Source: Mesorhizobium sp. B2-3-12
Lineage (GTDB): Bacteria > Pseudomonadota > Alphaproteobacteria > Rhizobiales > Rhizobiaceae
Direction: 5' to 3'
Assembly (NCBI RefSeq): GCF_006442205.1
Contig: NZ_VFVR01000003.1
Coordinates: forward strand, 1 to 64,000
DNA length: 64,000 bases
Under the pieces are notes generated by a model. That model had not been told where the DNA came from and searched no databases. It was given only the letters and a program-made list of their open reading frames with translations. Shown one piece after another: positions 8,415-17,448 of this stretch. How positions within the stretch are numbered: position 1 is the first letter of the stretch; each line of letters opens with the position of its first letter. Made by a program: the position numbers and the translations under genes.

Positions 8415-9499
8415 TGGCCCATATCCAACTCAAGAACATCTCCAAGACTTTCGGCAACCACACTGCCTTGACCGGGCTCGACCTCGACATCGCCGATGGC
8501 GAATTCTTCGTCCTGCTTGGCGAGACGGGCGCCGGCAAGACGACGACGCTGCGGCTGATCGCCGGGCTGGAAAAGCCGAGCGAAGGCCAGGTCTTCATCG
8601 ATGGGGTCGACGTTGCCGACTGGGGCGCGGCCGAGCGCGACGTGGCACTGGTGCTGCAGCAATACTCGCTCTATCCGCGCTACACGGTGCGCGAAAACCT
8701 CGAATTTCCTCTGAAGCCGAAGATCCGCCGGCTGCCGGACGCCGAGATCAAGGACCGCGTCGACCGCGCCGCCCGCACGCTCAGGATCGAGCACCTGCTC
8801 GACCGCAAGACCGATAGGCTGTCCGGCGGCGAGATGCAGCGCGTCTCGATCGGCCGCGCCATCGTGCGCAAGCCGCGTGTGTTCCTGATGGACGAACCGC
8901 TGTCGGCGCTCGACGCCAAATTGCGCGAGGCGCTGCGCACCGAGTTGAAGAACCTGCAGATACAGCTCGGCGCCACCTTCCTGTTCGTGACCCACGACCA
9001 GATCGAGGCTATGTCGATGGGCGACAAGGTCGGTGTGCTCAATCATGGCCGCATCATCCAGACCGGCACGCCTCACGAGATCTACAACAATCCGCGCGAC
9101 ACCTATGTGGCGAGCTTCGTCGGTTCGCCGCCGATGAACCTCATCGACGGCAGGCTGGTGAACGGCCGCGCGGTGATGGCGCCGCTGAATTTCGAACTGC
9201 CCTTCGCGGGGGGAGCCAAAGCGGGTGCGGCGACCGAGGGGCGCCCGCTCGTCTTCGGCATTCGTCCGGAGGATGTCTATCTGGAAAGCGGCGCACCGGT
9301 CGAGGCGCGTGTCCACGACGTCGAGAACCATGGCGTCGAAAAGATCCTGACGCTGCGGGTCGGCGACACAACCCTGCGCGCCACGGTGCCGGCCAGAACC
9401 GATGTCGCGATCGAGCAGCCGGTGCGTTTTGCCTGGAACCCAGACAAGGTGGTGCTGTTCGACAAGGGCAGCGGCGTGAGCTTACGGCACGCCGGATGA
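8414..9499 (+). CDS. ABC transporter ATP-binding protein (MalK-like), second of two
   Basis: A 361-residue ATPase whose ATG shares one base with the preceding TGA. Walker A is GETGAGKTT, with Glu in place of the usual Pro or Gln; the signature is LSGGEMQRVSIGRAI, Walker B VFLMDEPLSALD and the H-loop FVTHDQIEA. A TOBE-like C-terminal domain follows. Having two different ATPases beside two permeases suggests a heterodimeric motor, as in the GlpST pair of rhizobial glycerol importers. It is the last gene of the importer operon. Confidence 0.9.
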   Translation: MAHIQLKNISKTFGNHTALTGLDLDIADGEFFVLLGETGAGKTTTLRLIAGLEKPSEGQVFIDGVDVADWGAAERDVALVLQQYSLYPRYTVRENLEFPLKPKIRRLPDAEIKDRVDRAARTLRIEHLLDRKTDRLSGGEMQRVSIGRAIVRKPRVFLMDEPLSALDAKLREALRTELKNLQIQLGATFLFVTHDQIEAMSMGDKVGVLNHGRIIQTGTPHEIYNNPRDTYVASFVGSPPMNLIDGRLVNGRAVMAPLNFELPFAGGAKAGAATEGRPLVFGIRPEDVYLESGAPVEARVHDVENHGVEKILTLRVGDTTLRATVPARTDVAIEQPVRFAWNPDKVVLFDKGSGVSLRHAG

Positions 9500-9550
9500 C
9501 GTCGCGACCGAGGTGTCGCGGAGAAGCACCTTGGACAGCGCCCCAAAACA

Positions 9551-9574
9551 AAACCCGCCTCGCGGCGGGTTTTT
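9551..9574 (+). terminator. Rho-independent terminator of the importer operon
   Basis: AAACCCGCC (9551-9559) pairs perfectly with GGCGGGTTT (9564-9572) around TCGC, followed by further T residues. It lies 52 bases after the last ATPase stop. It is symmetric enough to stop transcription from the convergent gene at 9668 as well. Confidence 0.88.
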
Positions 9575-9667
9575 GGCGCGACTCGGCACCTCAACCAGAT
9601 GTATAGCATAACTGCCCTCTGCAATCAATGTCGGGGGGCAATACCGCTCGAACGGTTCGTCCGGTCT

Positions 9668-10099
9668 CTACTTCGGCAGATAGGTCTCGTAGGGTTCGGT
9701 GTTGAGCAAAAGGATCACGCATTCGGTGTCCGAGAGGCAGGCGTCGTCATGCATCTCGTTGGCCTTCTGGGTCCAGTAGGAGCCAGGCGGCAGTTCGACC
9801 TTGGTCGCCTCACCGCCCTCCATCTGCCAGTGCGCCCATAGGCCCTGGATGACCACGGCGCGATAGTCGGCGGTGTGCGCGTGGACGGGGGCGCGCCAGT
9901 TGCCCGGGACTTTCAGCAATGTTCCGGCTGGACCCTTGGCCCTTTCGCCCCACAGTGGTCCCAGGCGCTGCGGCTGGTCTGGCGCCTCGGCGACGTAGGG
10001 GATCTTGCCTGCCGGCAGATAGCTGTCCTCGAGGGCAAAGGCGCGTCCGGGAATGACCGACAGGACACCAAGCGCGAGCAGTGCGAAATGATTGGCCAT
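9668..10099 (-). CDS. Secreted DUF4437-type cupin protein
   Basis: A 143-residue protein with a signal peptide (residues 1-20, ending GRAFA). The remainder matches the DUF4437 cupin-like pattern: GPLWGERAKGPAGTLLK, then APVHAHTADYRAVVIQG with a His-x-His pair, then LPPGSYWTQ and HDDACLSDTECVI with two cysteines. The start at 10099 is set by a strong AGGAGG site just upstream; a longer frame would lack it. It is probably a periplasmic metal-binding protein of unknown function. It stands alone on the minus strand. Confidence 0.82.
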   Translation of the reverse strand: MANHFALLALGVLSVIPGRAFALEDSYLPAGKIPYVAEAPDQPQRLGPLWGERAKGPAGTLLKVPGNWRAPVHAHTADYRAVVIQGLWAHWQMEGGEATKVELPPGSYWTQKANEMHDDACLSDTECVILLLNTEPYETYLPK

Positions 10100-10218
10100 G
10101 GGATTTCCTCCACGGGCCAGATTATCCGCCGGATGCCGGCCGGCCATGACGCTGCGTCCAAAAGACCTGGCAATTCCTCCAGACCGGGAAGGATTGGAAG
10201 TGATTTTGGTGGCTGACG

Positions 10219-11190
10219 TCAGGACGGCTCTTCGCCGGCACCACTATGGCGCAGATGGCTCGGCGCCACGCCCATCACCCGCTTGAAGGCACGGCTGAAG
10301 GATGCTTCCGAATCATAGCCCAGTTTCGCCGCCGCGACCGATACCCTCATGCCATCCCGCGCCAGCCATTGCCTGGCCTGATGCATGCGCACGCGCAGCA
10401 CATATTTGGCCGGCGTCTCTCCGACCACCGTGGCGAAGCGCTGGGCAAAAGCCGAGCGCGAGGCTCCCATCATCCGCGCCAGTGCCTCGACGCTCCAATC
10501 GCGATCCGGCTGCAGGTGGATGGTCGCCAGCACCTTGCCGACGTCGGGATTGCGGACGGCGGCGATCCAGCCGGTGGCATCGCCACAGCCGTTCTCCACC
10601 CAGGAGCGGATGATCGTGGCGGCGAGCACATCGGCAAGGCGGGCAAGGATGCCGCCGGAACCGACCCGGTCCATCGTCACCTCGCCGGCCATAGCGTCGA
10701 GCAGATGCTGAATACCCGGCGCGTTCGCCATCAACTTATGCGCCTGCATCAGGGTGGGCATCATGTCGAGCAGCGGATGCGAGCCGTCGAGATTGAAATG
10801 CATGCTGCCGCAAAACAGCAAGGTCTTGGGGCCGCCGCACTCGTTGGAGACGTCGTAGATGTTCTCGCACACCGGTTCGATCGTGTAGCGGCCAATCGGT
10901 ACCGGGGGCACGCCTGGCGCGCTGGCCAGGACATGCTCGTCACCGCGCGGGATCAGAAGTGCGTCGCCCACCGAGAGTTCGATCCACTCCCTGGCTGGTG
11001 AGAACAGCCAGCAGCCCTGCTGGCCGATGAAATGAAACCGCGCGGCTTTCTGGGCCGGGAAGGAAACGGCCCAAGGCTCGCCCAACACGCAGCGGCCATA
11101 GTCGACGCCGTCGAGCCGCAATCCGCGCAGCATGTCGCTCAGCGGGTCGCCAGAAGTCGGTAGCGCCATTTTGGACGAATTGTAATTCAT
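10219..11190 (-). CDS. AraC family regulator with N-terminal cupin-type sensor
   Basis: A 323-residue regulator. Residues ~25-200 form the cupin-like ligand-binding domain (AraC_binding/Cupin_6 type); the two C-terminal helix-turn-helix motifs include VEALARMMGASRSAFAQRF and VSVAAAKLGYDSEASFSRAF. Starts at 11190 or 11169 are both possible. The long frame further upstream is discarded because it overlaps the divergent transporter. Regulators of this subgroup often sit next to efflux or reductase genes; here it is divergent from an MFS exporter, its likely target. Confidence 0.88.
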   Translation of the reverse strand: MNYNSSKMALPTSGDPLSDMLRGLRLDGVDYGRCVLGEPWAVSFPAQKAARFHFIGQQGCWLFSPAREWIELSVGDALLIPRGDEHVLASAPGVPPVPIGRYTIEPVCENIYDVSNECGGPKTLLFCGSMHFNLDGSHPLLDMMPTLMQAHKLMANAPGIQHLLDAMAGEVTMDRVGSGGILARLADVLAATIIRSWVENGCGDATGWIAAVRNPDVGKVLATIHLQPDRDWSVEALARMMGASRSAFAQRFATVVGETPAKYVLRVRMHQARQWLARDGMRVSVAAAKLGYDSEASFSRAFKRVMGVAPSHLRHSGAGEEPS

Positions 11191-11230
11191 TCCGGAGTTT
11201 CTAGCATGGAAACTCCAACTTGTCACTCCC

Positions 11231-11264
11231 ATGTTGCGTTGCAGCCAAATGTTGCGTTGCAACA
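11231..11264. promoter_or_regulatory. Direct repeats, candidate AraC operator
   Basis: ATGTTGCGTTGCA occurs exactly twice, at 11231-11243 and 11249-11261, starts 18 bases apart. The second copy also extends into an inverted repeat, TGTTGC-GTT-GCAACA (11250-11264). The pair sits in the 181-base gap between the AraC-family gene and the MFS gene. AraC proteins commonly bind such direct repeats. Confidence 0.55.
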
Positions 11265-11371
11265 AACCGTAGACCGGCCGCATAGCCAAGTCATGGCGGC
11301 GAGGCATGTAACGGGTGGAACCCGAGCCGGTCATTTTCCATGCGGCGCCGCAAACAGATCGGAGACTGACC

Positions 11372-12586
11372 ATGGCCGAACCCGCGACAGGCGCCATTGA
11401 CGCCGCACTTCTCAACCCCGTCGAATCCGATGAACGAACCGAACCGGCGTGGGGCGCGGTGGTCTCGCTGGCCCTTGGCGTTTTCGGTCTTGTCACCGCC
11501 GAATTCCTGCCCGCCAGCCTGCTGACGCCGATGGCGCGTGATCTCGGCGTCAGCGAAGGCGTGGCCGGCCAGGCGGTGACGGCAACCGCCATCGTCGGCG
11601 CCATCGCCGCGCCCACCATGGCCATCGTCACAAGGCGCATGGACCGCAGGCTGGTGATGTGGATGCTGACGGTTTTCCTCATCCTGTCCAACCTCCTGGC
11701 CACCTTCGCCTCGTCGCTCACCACGCTTCTGCTCGCCCGTGTCGTGCTCGGTGTCGCCCTTGGCGGCTTCTGGGCGATGTCGGCGGCCATGGCGCTGCGG
11801 CTGGTGCCGATGCGGCTGATGCCGCGCGCCATGTCGATCATCCTAACCGGCGTGTCGCTGGCCACCGTCACCGCCGCTCCGGTCGGCGCCTATGTCGGCG
11901 ACATCTGGGGCTGGCGCACGGCCTTCATGATCGCGACCATTGTCGGGGCCTTGGCGCTGCTGGTGCAGTTGGGCACCATTCCGAAGCTGCCGCCGGTCGG
12001 TGTCGCGAGCTTCCGCACCTTACTAGAAGTGCTGGAGCGGCCGTCGATCAGGGTTGCCCTGCTGGTCGTGCTGCTGGTCGCGTCCGGGCACTTTGCCGGC
12101 TTCACCTATGTCCGTCCCTTCCTCGAGAAGGTGCCGGTGCTCAACATCGAGACGATCTCGTTGGTGCTGCTGGCCTATGGCATTGGCGGCTTCTTCGGCA
12201 ATATCGCCGGGGGCTTCCTTGCCGAACGCAATCTCAAGGCAGCGGTTGCGCTGGCACCGCTGCTGATCGCATTGGCGGCCGCCTCGATGCTGATCCTTGG
12301 CGCGTCGCCCATGATCGCCGCCGCCGCCGTCGCGGCCTGGGGCTTCGCCTTCGGCGCGGTGCCGGTCGGGCTGCAGAGCTGGCTCGTGCGGGCAGCGCCC
12401 GACCAGGCCGAGAGCGCCGGCGGCCTGATGGTGGCGACCTTCCAGGTGGCGATCGCGATGGGCGCTGTGTTTGGCGGCCTGCTGGTCGACCATGCAGGCG
12501 TTGCCAGCGCCTTTGCCTATTGCGGCATCGCAACGCTGCTGGCTGCCATCGTGGTGTTCCTGCGCGGCCCGAAGCAGGCCAAATAG
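11372..12586 (+). CDS. MFS drug/sugar exporter (NepI/AraJ-like)
   Basis: A 404-residue, 12-helix major facilitator protein. After a hydrophilic 30-residue N-terminus come GVFGLVTAEFLPASLLTPMA, typical of the NepI/AraJ/YdhP (DHA1) exporters, then the cytoplasmic loop MAIVTRRMDRR and RVVLGVALGGFWAM in helices 3-4. The start at 11372 follows GGAGACTG. It is divergent from the AraC regulator. The likely role is proton-driven efflux of a purine nucleoside, sugar or drug; the substrate is not determinable. Confidence 0.88.
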   Translation: MAEPATGAIDAALLNPVESDERTEPAWGAVVSLALGVFGLVTAEFLPASLLTPMARDLGVSEGVAGQAVTATAIVGAIAAPTMAIVTRRMDRRLVMWMLTVFLILSNLLATFASSLTTLLLARVVLGVALGGFWAMSAAMALRLVPMRLMPRAMSIILTGVSLATVTAAPVGAYVGDIWGWRTAFMIATIVGALALLVQLGTIPKLPPVGVASFRTLLEVLERPSIRVALLVVLLVASGHFAGFTYVRPFLEKVPVLNIETISLVLLAYGIGGFFGNIAGGFLAERNLKAAVALAPLLIALAAASMLILGASPMIAAAAVAAWGFAFGAVPVGLQSWLVRAAPDQAESAGGLMVATFQVAIAMGAVFGGLLVDHAGVASAFAYCGIATLLAAIVVFLRGPKQAK

Positions 12587-12607
12587 TCTCTCCCAGCAGC
12601 CAACGGC

Positions 12608-12642
12608 AACGGCCCGGGAACCCCTACGGTTTTCGGGCCGTT
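12608..12642. terminator. Candidate bidirectional terminator
   Basis: AACGGCCCG (12608-12616) pairs with CGGGCCGTT (12634-12642) around a 17-base loop, between the convergent MFS and TetR genes. It overlaps the last codons of the TetR gene. The long loop and short T run make it a weak call. Confidence 0.45.
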
Positions 12643-13202
12643 TGCGTTGTGATGGCGGCGACGAAGCGGTTGAGACTGTCCTCGACATGGACGGCCACTT
12701 CGATGATCGGATCAAAACTCCACCACAGCAACGCACCTTGCCAATGCGACGCCATCAGCAGGCCGACGTCTTGTGGCGGGTCGTCGATTTCAGCGAAGCA
12801 GGCCGCAAGAGCGGCGCACAGGAATGTCTTCCAGGCCGCGCCGCGTGCCCTGAGCAGGGGATCGCGCAAATCCTCGCGCAAGACGAGCAGGCCTTCGGCA
12901 TAGGACTCGATGCCGCCATAGCCCTGCGACAGCGCCACCAGCAATTCGATGGCGCCGGCCGGGGTTTTGGGCATGCTGGCGGCGAGCGCCCTTGTCTTGT
13001 CGTCCAGGTCGTCCCAGGCATGCAGCAAGGTGCGCTGCTTCAACCGAGCCTTGTTCTTGAACCGCTGCACCAGGGTTGCGCCGGACAGGCCGCAGGCTTT
13101 TGCCAGACGCTCGAAGGTGAGCGCTTCCGGGCCATGCTCGTGCATCAATCGCAACGCGGCTTCCAGCACCTGCTCGTCGGACCGGGTCTTGGGGCGGGTC
13201 AT
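12624..13202 (-). CDS. TetR family transcriptional regulator
   Basis: A 192-residue regulator with the helix-turn-helix LTFERLAKACGLSGATLVQRF at about residues 29-50 and a TetR C-terminal domain. The ATG at 13202 (MTRPKTRSDE) is preferred: the ten additional upstream codons would lie in the promoter over the palindrome at 13224. It is divergent from the SDR gene, its probable target. Confidence 0.88.
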   Translation of the reverse strand: MTRPKTRSDEQVLEAALRLMHEHGPEALTFERLAKACGLSGATLVQRFKNKARLKQRTLLHAWDDLDDKTRALAASMPKTPAGAIELLVALSQGYGGIESYAEGLLVLREDLRDPLLRARGAAWKTFLCAALAACFAEIDDPPQDVGLLMASHWQGALLWWSFDPIIEVAVHVEDSLNRFVAAITTQTARKP

Positions 13203-13223
13203 CTTGACATTCCAATATAACCG

Positions 13224-13233
13224 AATGATCATT
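13224..13233. promoter_or_regulatory. Candidate TetR operator
   Basis: AATGATCATT, a perfect 10-base palindrome in an AT-rich stretch, midway in the 97-base gap between the divergent TetR and SDR genes. The position fits repression of both. Confidence 0.45.
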
Positions 13234-13299
13234 TATATATGTTGCGAGCGGCATTAGCCAGCTCGGATTTGATCGACGGTGCTGTTTTGGGAGAGTTCA

Positions 13300-14208
13300 A
13301 TGACGTTGCAAGGAAAAGTTGCCCTGGTTGCCGGCGGCACACGAGGCGCCGGGCGCGGCATAGCGGTCGAACTCGGTGTCGCCGGTGCAACTGTCTATGT
13401 CACGGGGCGAAGCACGCGCGGCCAGCAATCCGAGTATGCCCGGCCCGAAACCATCGAGGAGACGGCGGAACTGGTCACCGCGAATGGCGGCAAGGGCATC
13501 GCCGTGAAGGTGGATCATCTGATCGCCGACGACGTGCGCGGGCTGGTCGGGCGCATTCGCGCCGAGCAGGGTCGGCTCGACATACTGGTCAACGATATCT
13601 GGGGCGGCGAAAAGCTGTTCGAATGGGACAAGCCGGTCTGGGAGCACAATCTGGAGAACGGCCTGCGCATGCTGCGCCTGGCCATCGACACGCATCTGAT
13701 CACCGCGCACCATGCCTTGCCGCTGATGATCGAGCGGCCGGGCGGGCTGCTGGTCGAAATCACCGACGGCACCGCCGCATACAATGCCGAGCATTATCGC
13801 CTGTCGCCCTTCTACGACCTTGCCAAGGTGGCGGTGAACCGCATGGCCTGGGCCCACGCCAAGGACCTGGCGAAACACGGCGCCACATCGGTCTCGCTGA
13901 CGCCGGGCTGGATGCGTTCGGAAATGATGCTGGAGATTTATGGCGTCGCCGAGGAAAACTGGCGCGACGCGACGGCGAAAGTGCCGCATTTTGTCATTTC
14001 CGAGACGCCGCGCTTCGTCGGCCGCGCCGTTGCCGCTTTGGCCGCGGATCCGGATCGCTCGCGCTGGAACGGTCAGTCGCTGTCCAGTGGAGGGCTGGCC
14101 CAAGTCTATGGCTTTACCGATCTCGACGGCTCGCGGCCCGATGCCTGGCGCTATGTTCCGGAGGTTCAGGATGCCGGCAAGCCAGCCGATGCGACAGGCT
14201 ACCGGTAG
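13300..14208 (+). CDS. Short-chain dehydrogenase/reductase
   Basis: A 302-residue SDR enzyme. The nucleotide-binding motif is GGTRGAGRG (residues ~12-20), with a T-G-R-S-T-R stretch after strand 2 that favours NADP(H). The catalytic Tyr-x-x-x-Lys is YDLAK near residue 178, preceded by the expected EITDG strand instead of the canonical Ser region. It resembles the DHRS1-like branch of larger SDRs. ATG at 13300 is preceded by GGGAGAG. It is regulated in all likelihood by the adjacent divergent TetR protein. The substrate is unknown. Confidence 0.88.
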   Translation: MTLQGKVALVAGGTRGAGRGIAVELGVAGATVYVTGRSTRGQQSEYARPETIEETAELVTANGGKGIAVKVDHLIADDVRGLVGRIRAEQGRLDILVNDIWGGEKLFEWDKPVWEHNLENGLRMLRLAIDTHLITAHHALPLMIERPGGLLVEITDGTAAYNAEHYRLSPFYDLAKVAVNRMAWAHAKDLAKHGATSVSLTPGWMRSEMMLEIYGVAEENWRDATAKVPHFVISETPRFVGRAVAALAADPDRSRWNGQSLSSGGLAQVYGFTDLDGSRPDAWRYVPEVQDAGKPADATGYR

Positions 14209-14217
14209 CAGTCGGCT

Positions 14218-14565
14218 TCAAGCCGAACGCCCGTCGAAATCGAAGATCGACAAGGTAGACGGATCGACATCATCGATACAGTTGATGTTGATGTAAGCGC
14301 TGCGCTCCGCACCTTCGTCGACATCCTCGGCGAAGGGATGGAGGCCGCAGCTGCGGCAGAAACGGTGCGCTATTTTCGCATCGCCGAATGTGTAGCGGCC
14401 AAGATCATCGCCCCAGGCAATGAGGGTAAGCTTGTCATGTGGCACGGCCCACAGCAGCGCGGCCTTGCGGGCACAGATCGAACAATTGCACCTGATGACG
14501 CCGTCGAGCTCGCCCTCGATTTCGAACGCAACCTTGCCGCAATGGCAGCTGCCCTTGTACAGCAT
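14218..14565 (-). CDS. GFA family zinc-binding protein (Gfa/CENP-V)
   Basis: A 115-residue protein with the glutathione-dependent formaldehyde-activating (GFA) fold. Zinc ligands are visible as CHCG (Cys7/Cys9), CNCSIC (about residues 27-32) and CRSC (about 70-73). Most family members do not act on formaldehyde, and the name should not be taken as function. It is convergent with the SDR gene (9-base gap). Confidence 0.85.
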   Translation of the reverse strand: MLYKGSCHCGKVAFEIEGELDGVIRCNCSICARKAALLWAVPHDKLTLIAWGDDLGRYTFGDAKIAHRFCRSCGLHPFAEDVDEGAERSAYININCIDDVDPSTLSIFDFDGRSA

Positions 14566-14680
14566 GAGTATCTTCCTATCGCTGGCAGGTGCAAAGGCAC
14601 GCTGGCCGGGTTATGCGTTTCGCGGGCCTGACGGCTGCTTGCCCTAAGGACGTTCTATCCTGGCGGAGTCCGACATCGAC

Positions 14681-15976
14681 ATGCAATCAATCCGCGACCA
14701 TCTCGAAATCATCCTGTCACGTCTTGCCAACCGTGCGGCCGACGAGAAGGTCTTCACGAAGCTTTATGCCGAAGCGGCACGGGCCGCGGCTGACGCCAGC
14801 GAGGCCCGCAAACGAGCCGGCGTGACGCTCGGCCCGCTCGACGGCACCATCGTCTCGATCAAGGATCTGTTTGATGTCGCCGGCGAAGCGACCACGGCCG
14901 GCTCGCTGATGCGCAAGACCGCCGCGCCCGCTTTGCGAGACGCGGCAATCGTCGGCCGGTTGCGCCAGGCCGGCGCTGTCATCATCGGCAAGACCAACAT
15001 GACCGAATTCGCCTTCACCGCGATCGGCGACAACATGCATTACGGCACGCCAGGCAATGCCGTCGATCCAAGCCGCATTCCAGGCGGTTCGTCCTCAGGC
15101 GCCGGCGTTTCCGTGGGTGAGGGGACGAGCGAAATCTCCATCGGGTCCGACACCGGGGGCTCGATCCGCATTCCGGCGGCGCTCAATGGCGTCGTCGGCT
15201 TCAAGCCAACGGCGCGGCGCGTGCCGCTCTCTGGCGCTTTTCCGCTTTCGGGCACGTTGGATTCGATCGGGCCGCTCGCCCGAACCGTCTCGCAATGCGC
15301 CGCCGCCGACGCGGTGATGGCCGGCGAGGTGCCGAACGAATTGGCGGCCATTCCACTGGCCGGGCTTCGCATTGGCATTCCGCGCGGCGTTCTTTTCGGC
15401 GACACGCAAGGCGAGGTTGCCGCGGCCTTCGAGCATTGTCTCGGCAGGATCGGGGCGACCGGCGCACACATTACGGAGCTGTCGATCGACGATCTGATCG
15501 CGGATTTGCGCACGGCCACCAAGCGCGGTTCGATCGCGGCCATGGAAGGCGCCGAAGTGCATGCCGACTGGCTGGCGACCGGCGCACCCGTGGCTGTCGA
15601 CCCGCATGTCAGCGGGCCTTTGGCGCGGGCGACACTGCTGACGGCTCCAACCTATATCAGGGCGCTGCGCCGCCGTTCCGTGCTGGCCGCCGCCATGGAT
15701 GAGCGGTTGGCGTCGGTTGACGTGCTGGCGTTGCCGACCACGCCGGTGACGGCGCCGACCATCGCTTCCCTGGCCGAGGATGCCGAACTGCGCGAGCGCA
15801 CCGAAGGGCTGCTGTTGCGCAACACCCAGGTCGCCAATCAGTTCGACCTCTGCGCGATTTCATTGCCGATGCCAGCCATGACGCTGCCTGCCGGCTTGAT
15901 GCTGGTCGCGCGCAACGGTCATGATCGCCGCTTGTTGAGGATCGCCGCCTCGGTGGAGGCCTTGCTCGCCTCCTGA
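14681..15976 (+). CDS. Amidase signature family hydrolase
   Basis: A 431-residue amidase. The catalytic triad of the family is visible: Lys61 in SIKDLFD, the cis-Ser in the GGSSSGAG segment (residues 135-142) and the nucleophile Ser161 in SDTGGSIRIP. Length and pattern fit stand-alone aliphatic or aryl amidases; there are no GatB or GatC partners nearby, so a role in Gln-tRNA formation is unlikely. It is cytoplasmic and stands alone on the plus strand. Confidence 0.88.
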   Translation: MQSIRDHLEIILSRLANRAADEKVFTKLYAEAARAAADASEARKRAGVTLGPLDGTIVSIKDLFDVAGEATTAGSLMRKTAAPALRDAAIVGRLRQAGAVIIGKTNMTEFAFTAIGDNMHYGTPGNAVDPSRIPGGSSSGAGVSVGEGTSEISIGSDTGGSIRIPAALNGVVGFKPTARRVPLSGAFPLSGTLDSIGPLARTVSQCAAADAVMAGEVPNELAAIPLAGLRIGIPRGVLFGDTQGEVAAAFEHCLGRIGATGAHITELSIDDLIADLRTATKRGSIAAMEGAEVHADWLATGAPVAVDPHVSGPLARATLLTAPTYIRALRRRSVLAAAMDERLASVDVLALPTTPVTAPTIASLAEDAELRERTEGLLLRNTQVANQFDLCAISLPMPAMTLPAGLMLVARNGHDRRLLRIAASVEALLAS

Positions 15977-16017
15977 CAGTTCTGTTCCGCTTCAGGCCGG
16001 GAGCATGCTCTTGGCGA

Positions 16018-16413
16018 TCATTGCTTGTGTGAGAAGCAGTGCTTGCGCTCACTGTCCTTGGCGGTGCGCACTATGCTCGTCGCGACCAGCCAAGGCAGGC
16101 TGTAGTCCTTGCCGGTGAAGGTCTGGGTTCGATGTTCGATCGATCCCCTGACGACGGTCCTGCCGGCGTAAAGCACGTCGGACGCATCGGTCATCGCCTT
16201 GTCCTTCGGCGGCAATCGGCTGGTGTCGATCGAGACACCTTTGATGATCTTGCCGGTGGCGAGGTCGAGCGCACTGTTCGACGGGCAGGGCGCCTTGAAG
16301 CAGCGCAGCCCGTTGTCGCAATAGACATAGCTGCTCTCGGCCATTGCCGAGGATGGCAAGGCGCAGACCAGGAGAGCGGTGGCAGTCAGAAACGCGTGGC
16401 GAAGACCGGACAT
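16018..16413 (-). CDS. Secreted protein of unknown function
   Basis: A 131-residue protein. Residues 1-25 form a clear signal peptide ending SSAMA. The mature part has a cysteine cluster, YCDNGLRCFKAPCPS, near its N-terminus (three Cys in about 12 residues) and a fourth Cys close to the C-terminus, suggesting disulfide-linked periplasmic folding. I do not recognise a family. It ends 41 bases from the convergent amidase gene. Confidence 0.75.
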   Translation of the reverse strand: MSGLRHAFLTATALLVCALPSSAMAESSYVYCDNGLRCFKAPCPSNSALDLATGKIIKGVSIDTSRLPPKDKAMTDASDVLYAGRTVVRGSIEHRTQTFTGKDYSLPWLVATSIVRTAKDSERKHCFSHKQ

Positions 16414-16453
16414 GGCCGCAGGGTCGCCAAGAAATGGGGCGAAAGCGCGATTG

Positions 16454-17446
16454 CTATGTCTGGCTTGGAAACCGCCGCCGGTAGTGATCGACCACTTCAG
16501 GATTGCGCAGATTGACCGGCAGCTTACCCGCCAGCACCAGCAGGGCTTCGCCGGCCGCGCCGACGCCCATGCGCATCATCGATTCTTCGGTAATGCCCGC
16601 CATATGCGGGGTGATGATGACATTGTCGAAGCCGAAATAGGGATGGTTCGACGGCAGTGGCTGAGTCGAGAAAACGTCGAGCGCGGCACCGCCGATGCGG
16701 CGCTCCCGCAAGGCATCGATCAGCGCGTCATCGTCGACCACCGGCCCGCGCGACACGTTGATCAGCAGTGCGTTGGGTTTCATGCGGGCGATGCGCTCGC
16801 GGCTGATCAGGCCGCGTGTCTCCGGCGTCAGCGGGCAGCAGAGAACGATGATGTCGCTCTGCTCGACCAGCGCGTCGATCGACAGAAAACCGACTTTTTC
16901 CGGCGCCGGCTGCATGCTGCGCGTCGTCGCCACCACTTTCAGGTCGAAGCCGTGCGCCGCGATGTGACCGACCGCTTGCCCGACGGCGCCGAGGCCGACG
17001 ATGCCGATGGTCTTGCCGGCGAGTTCGATGTTGGAATTGGCATGCTCGCGGCCGGCGAGCCAACCCTTGGCGCGCAGGTCGCGGTCTACCTTGCGGAATT
17101 GCCGCAGCAGCGCAAGCGCGGTGAACATGACATGCTCGGCGACCGAGCGGGCGTTGACCGCCGGCACGTTGGCCACGAGCACGCCGGCTGCCAAGGCTGC
17201 CTCCATCGGGATCATGTCGAGCCCGGCGCCATGGCGGATCGCGGCCCTGAGTTTCCAGGCGCCCTCGAACAGTGCCGGCGGCAGCGGCGCGCGCACGATG
17301 ACGATGTCGGCGTCCTTCGCCTCCCTGGCCAAGGTGACGGCATCGAGCGCCGAAGCGATGACGAGTTGACCGGCGCCGGCCAGCTTGGCCGAGGCGCGTG
17401 GGTGCAGCGGATGGGTCGACAGGATTTTTGGTACGGTCTGAGCCAC
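16454..17446 (-). CDS. D-isomer-specific 2-hydroxyacid dehydrogenase
   Basis: A 330-residue NAD(P)-dependent dehydrogenase. The Rossmann motif is GIVGLGAVGQAVG (about residue 145-157). The catalytic residues of the family are visible: Arg in NVSRGPVVDDDAL, Glu in the following RIGGAALDVF segment region and His in ITPHMAGITEES. The start is taken as GTG at 17446, two bases after the regulator stop. It is last in a minus-strand operon with an isomerase, an enolase-superfamily enzyme and an FCD-GntR regulator, so it probably oxidises or reduces a sugar-derived hydroxy acid in that pathway. Confidence 0.88.
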   Translation of the reverse strand: MAQTVPKILSTHPLHPRASAKLAGAGQLVIASALDAVTLAREAKDADIVIVRAPLPPALFEGAWKLRAAIRHGAGLDMIPMEAALAAGVLVANVPAVNARSVAEHVMFTALALLRQFRKVDRDLRAKGWLAGREHANSNIELAGKTIGIVGLGAVGQAVGHIAAHGFDLKVVATTRSMQPAPEKVGFLSIDALVEQSDIIVLCCPLTPETRGLISRERIARMKPNALLINVSRGPVVDDDALIDALRERRIGGAALDVFSTQPLPSNHPYFGFDNVIITPHMAGITEESMMRMGVGAAGEALLVLAGKLPVNLRNPEVVDHYRRRFPSQT

Positions 17447-17448
17447 GG

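Noticed and set aside
3835..9499. Calling this importer the glycerol system GlpSTPQUV
   Set aside because: The architecture is similar (two ATPases, a small membrane protein), but gene order differs, the small protein does not look like GlpU, and no glycerol 3-phosphate dehydrogenase is nearby.
10219..11871. Reading the AraC gene as a 550-residue protein
   Set aside because: The first ~225 residues would lie over the divergent MFS gene and its promoter and have no domain; the normal AraC length is obtained from 11190.
14218..14565. Formaldehyde-activating enzyme role for the GFA protein
   Set aside because: Only the zinc-binding fold is visible; most family members do not act on formaldehyde, and no formaldehyde pathway genes are adjacent.
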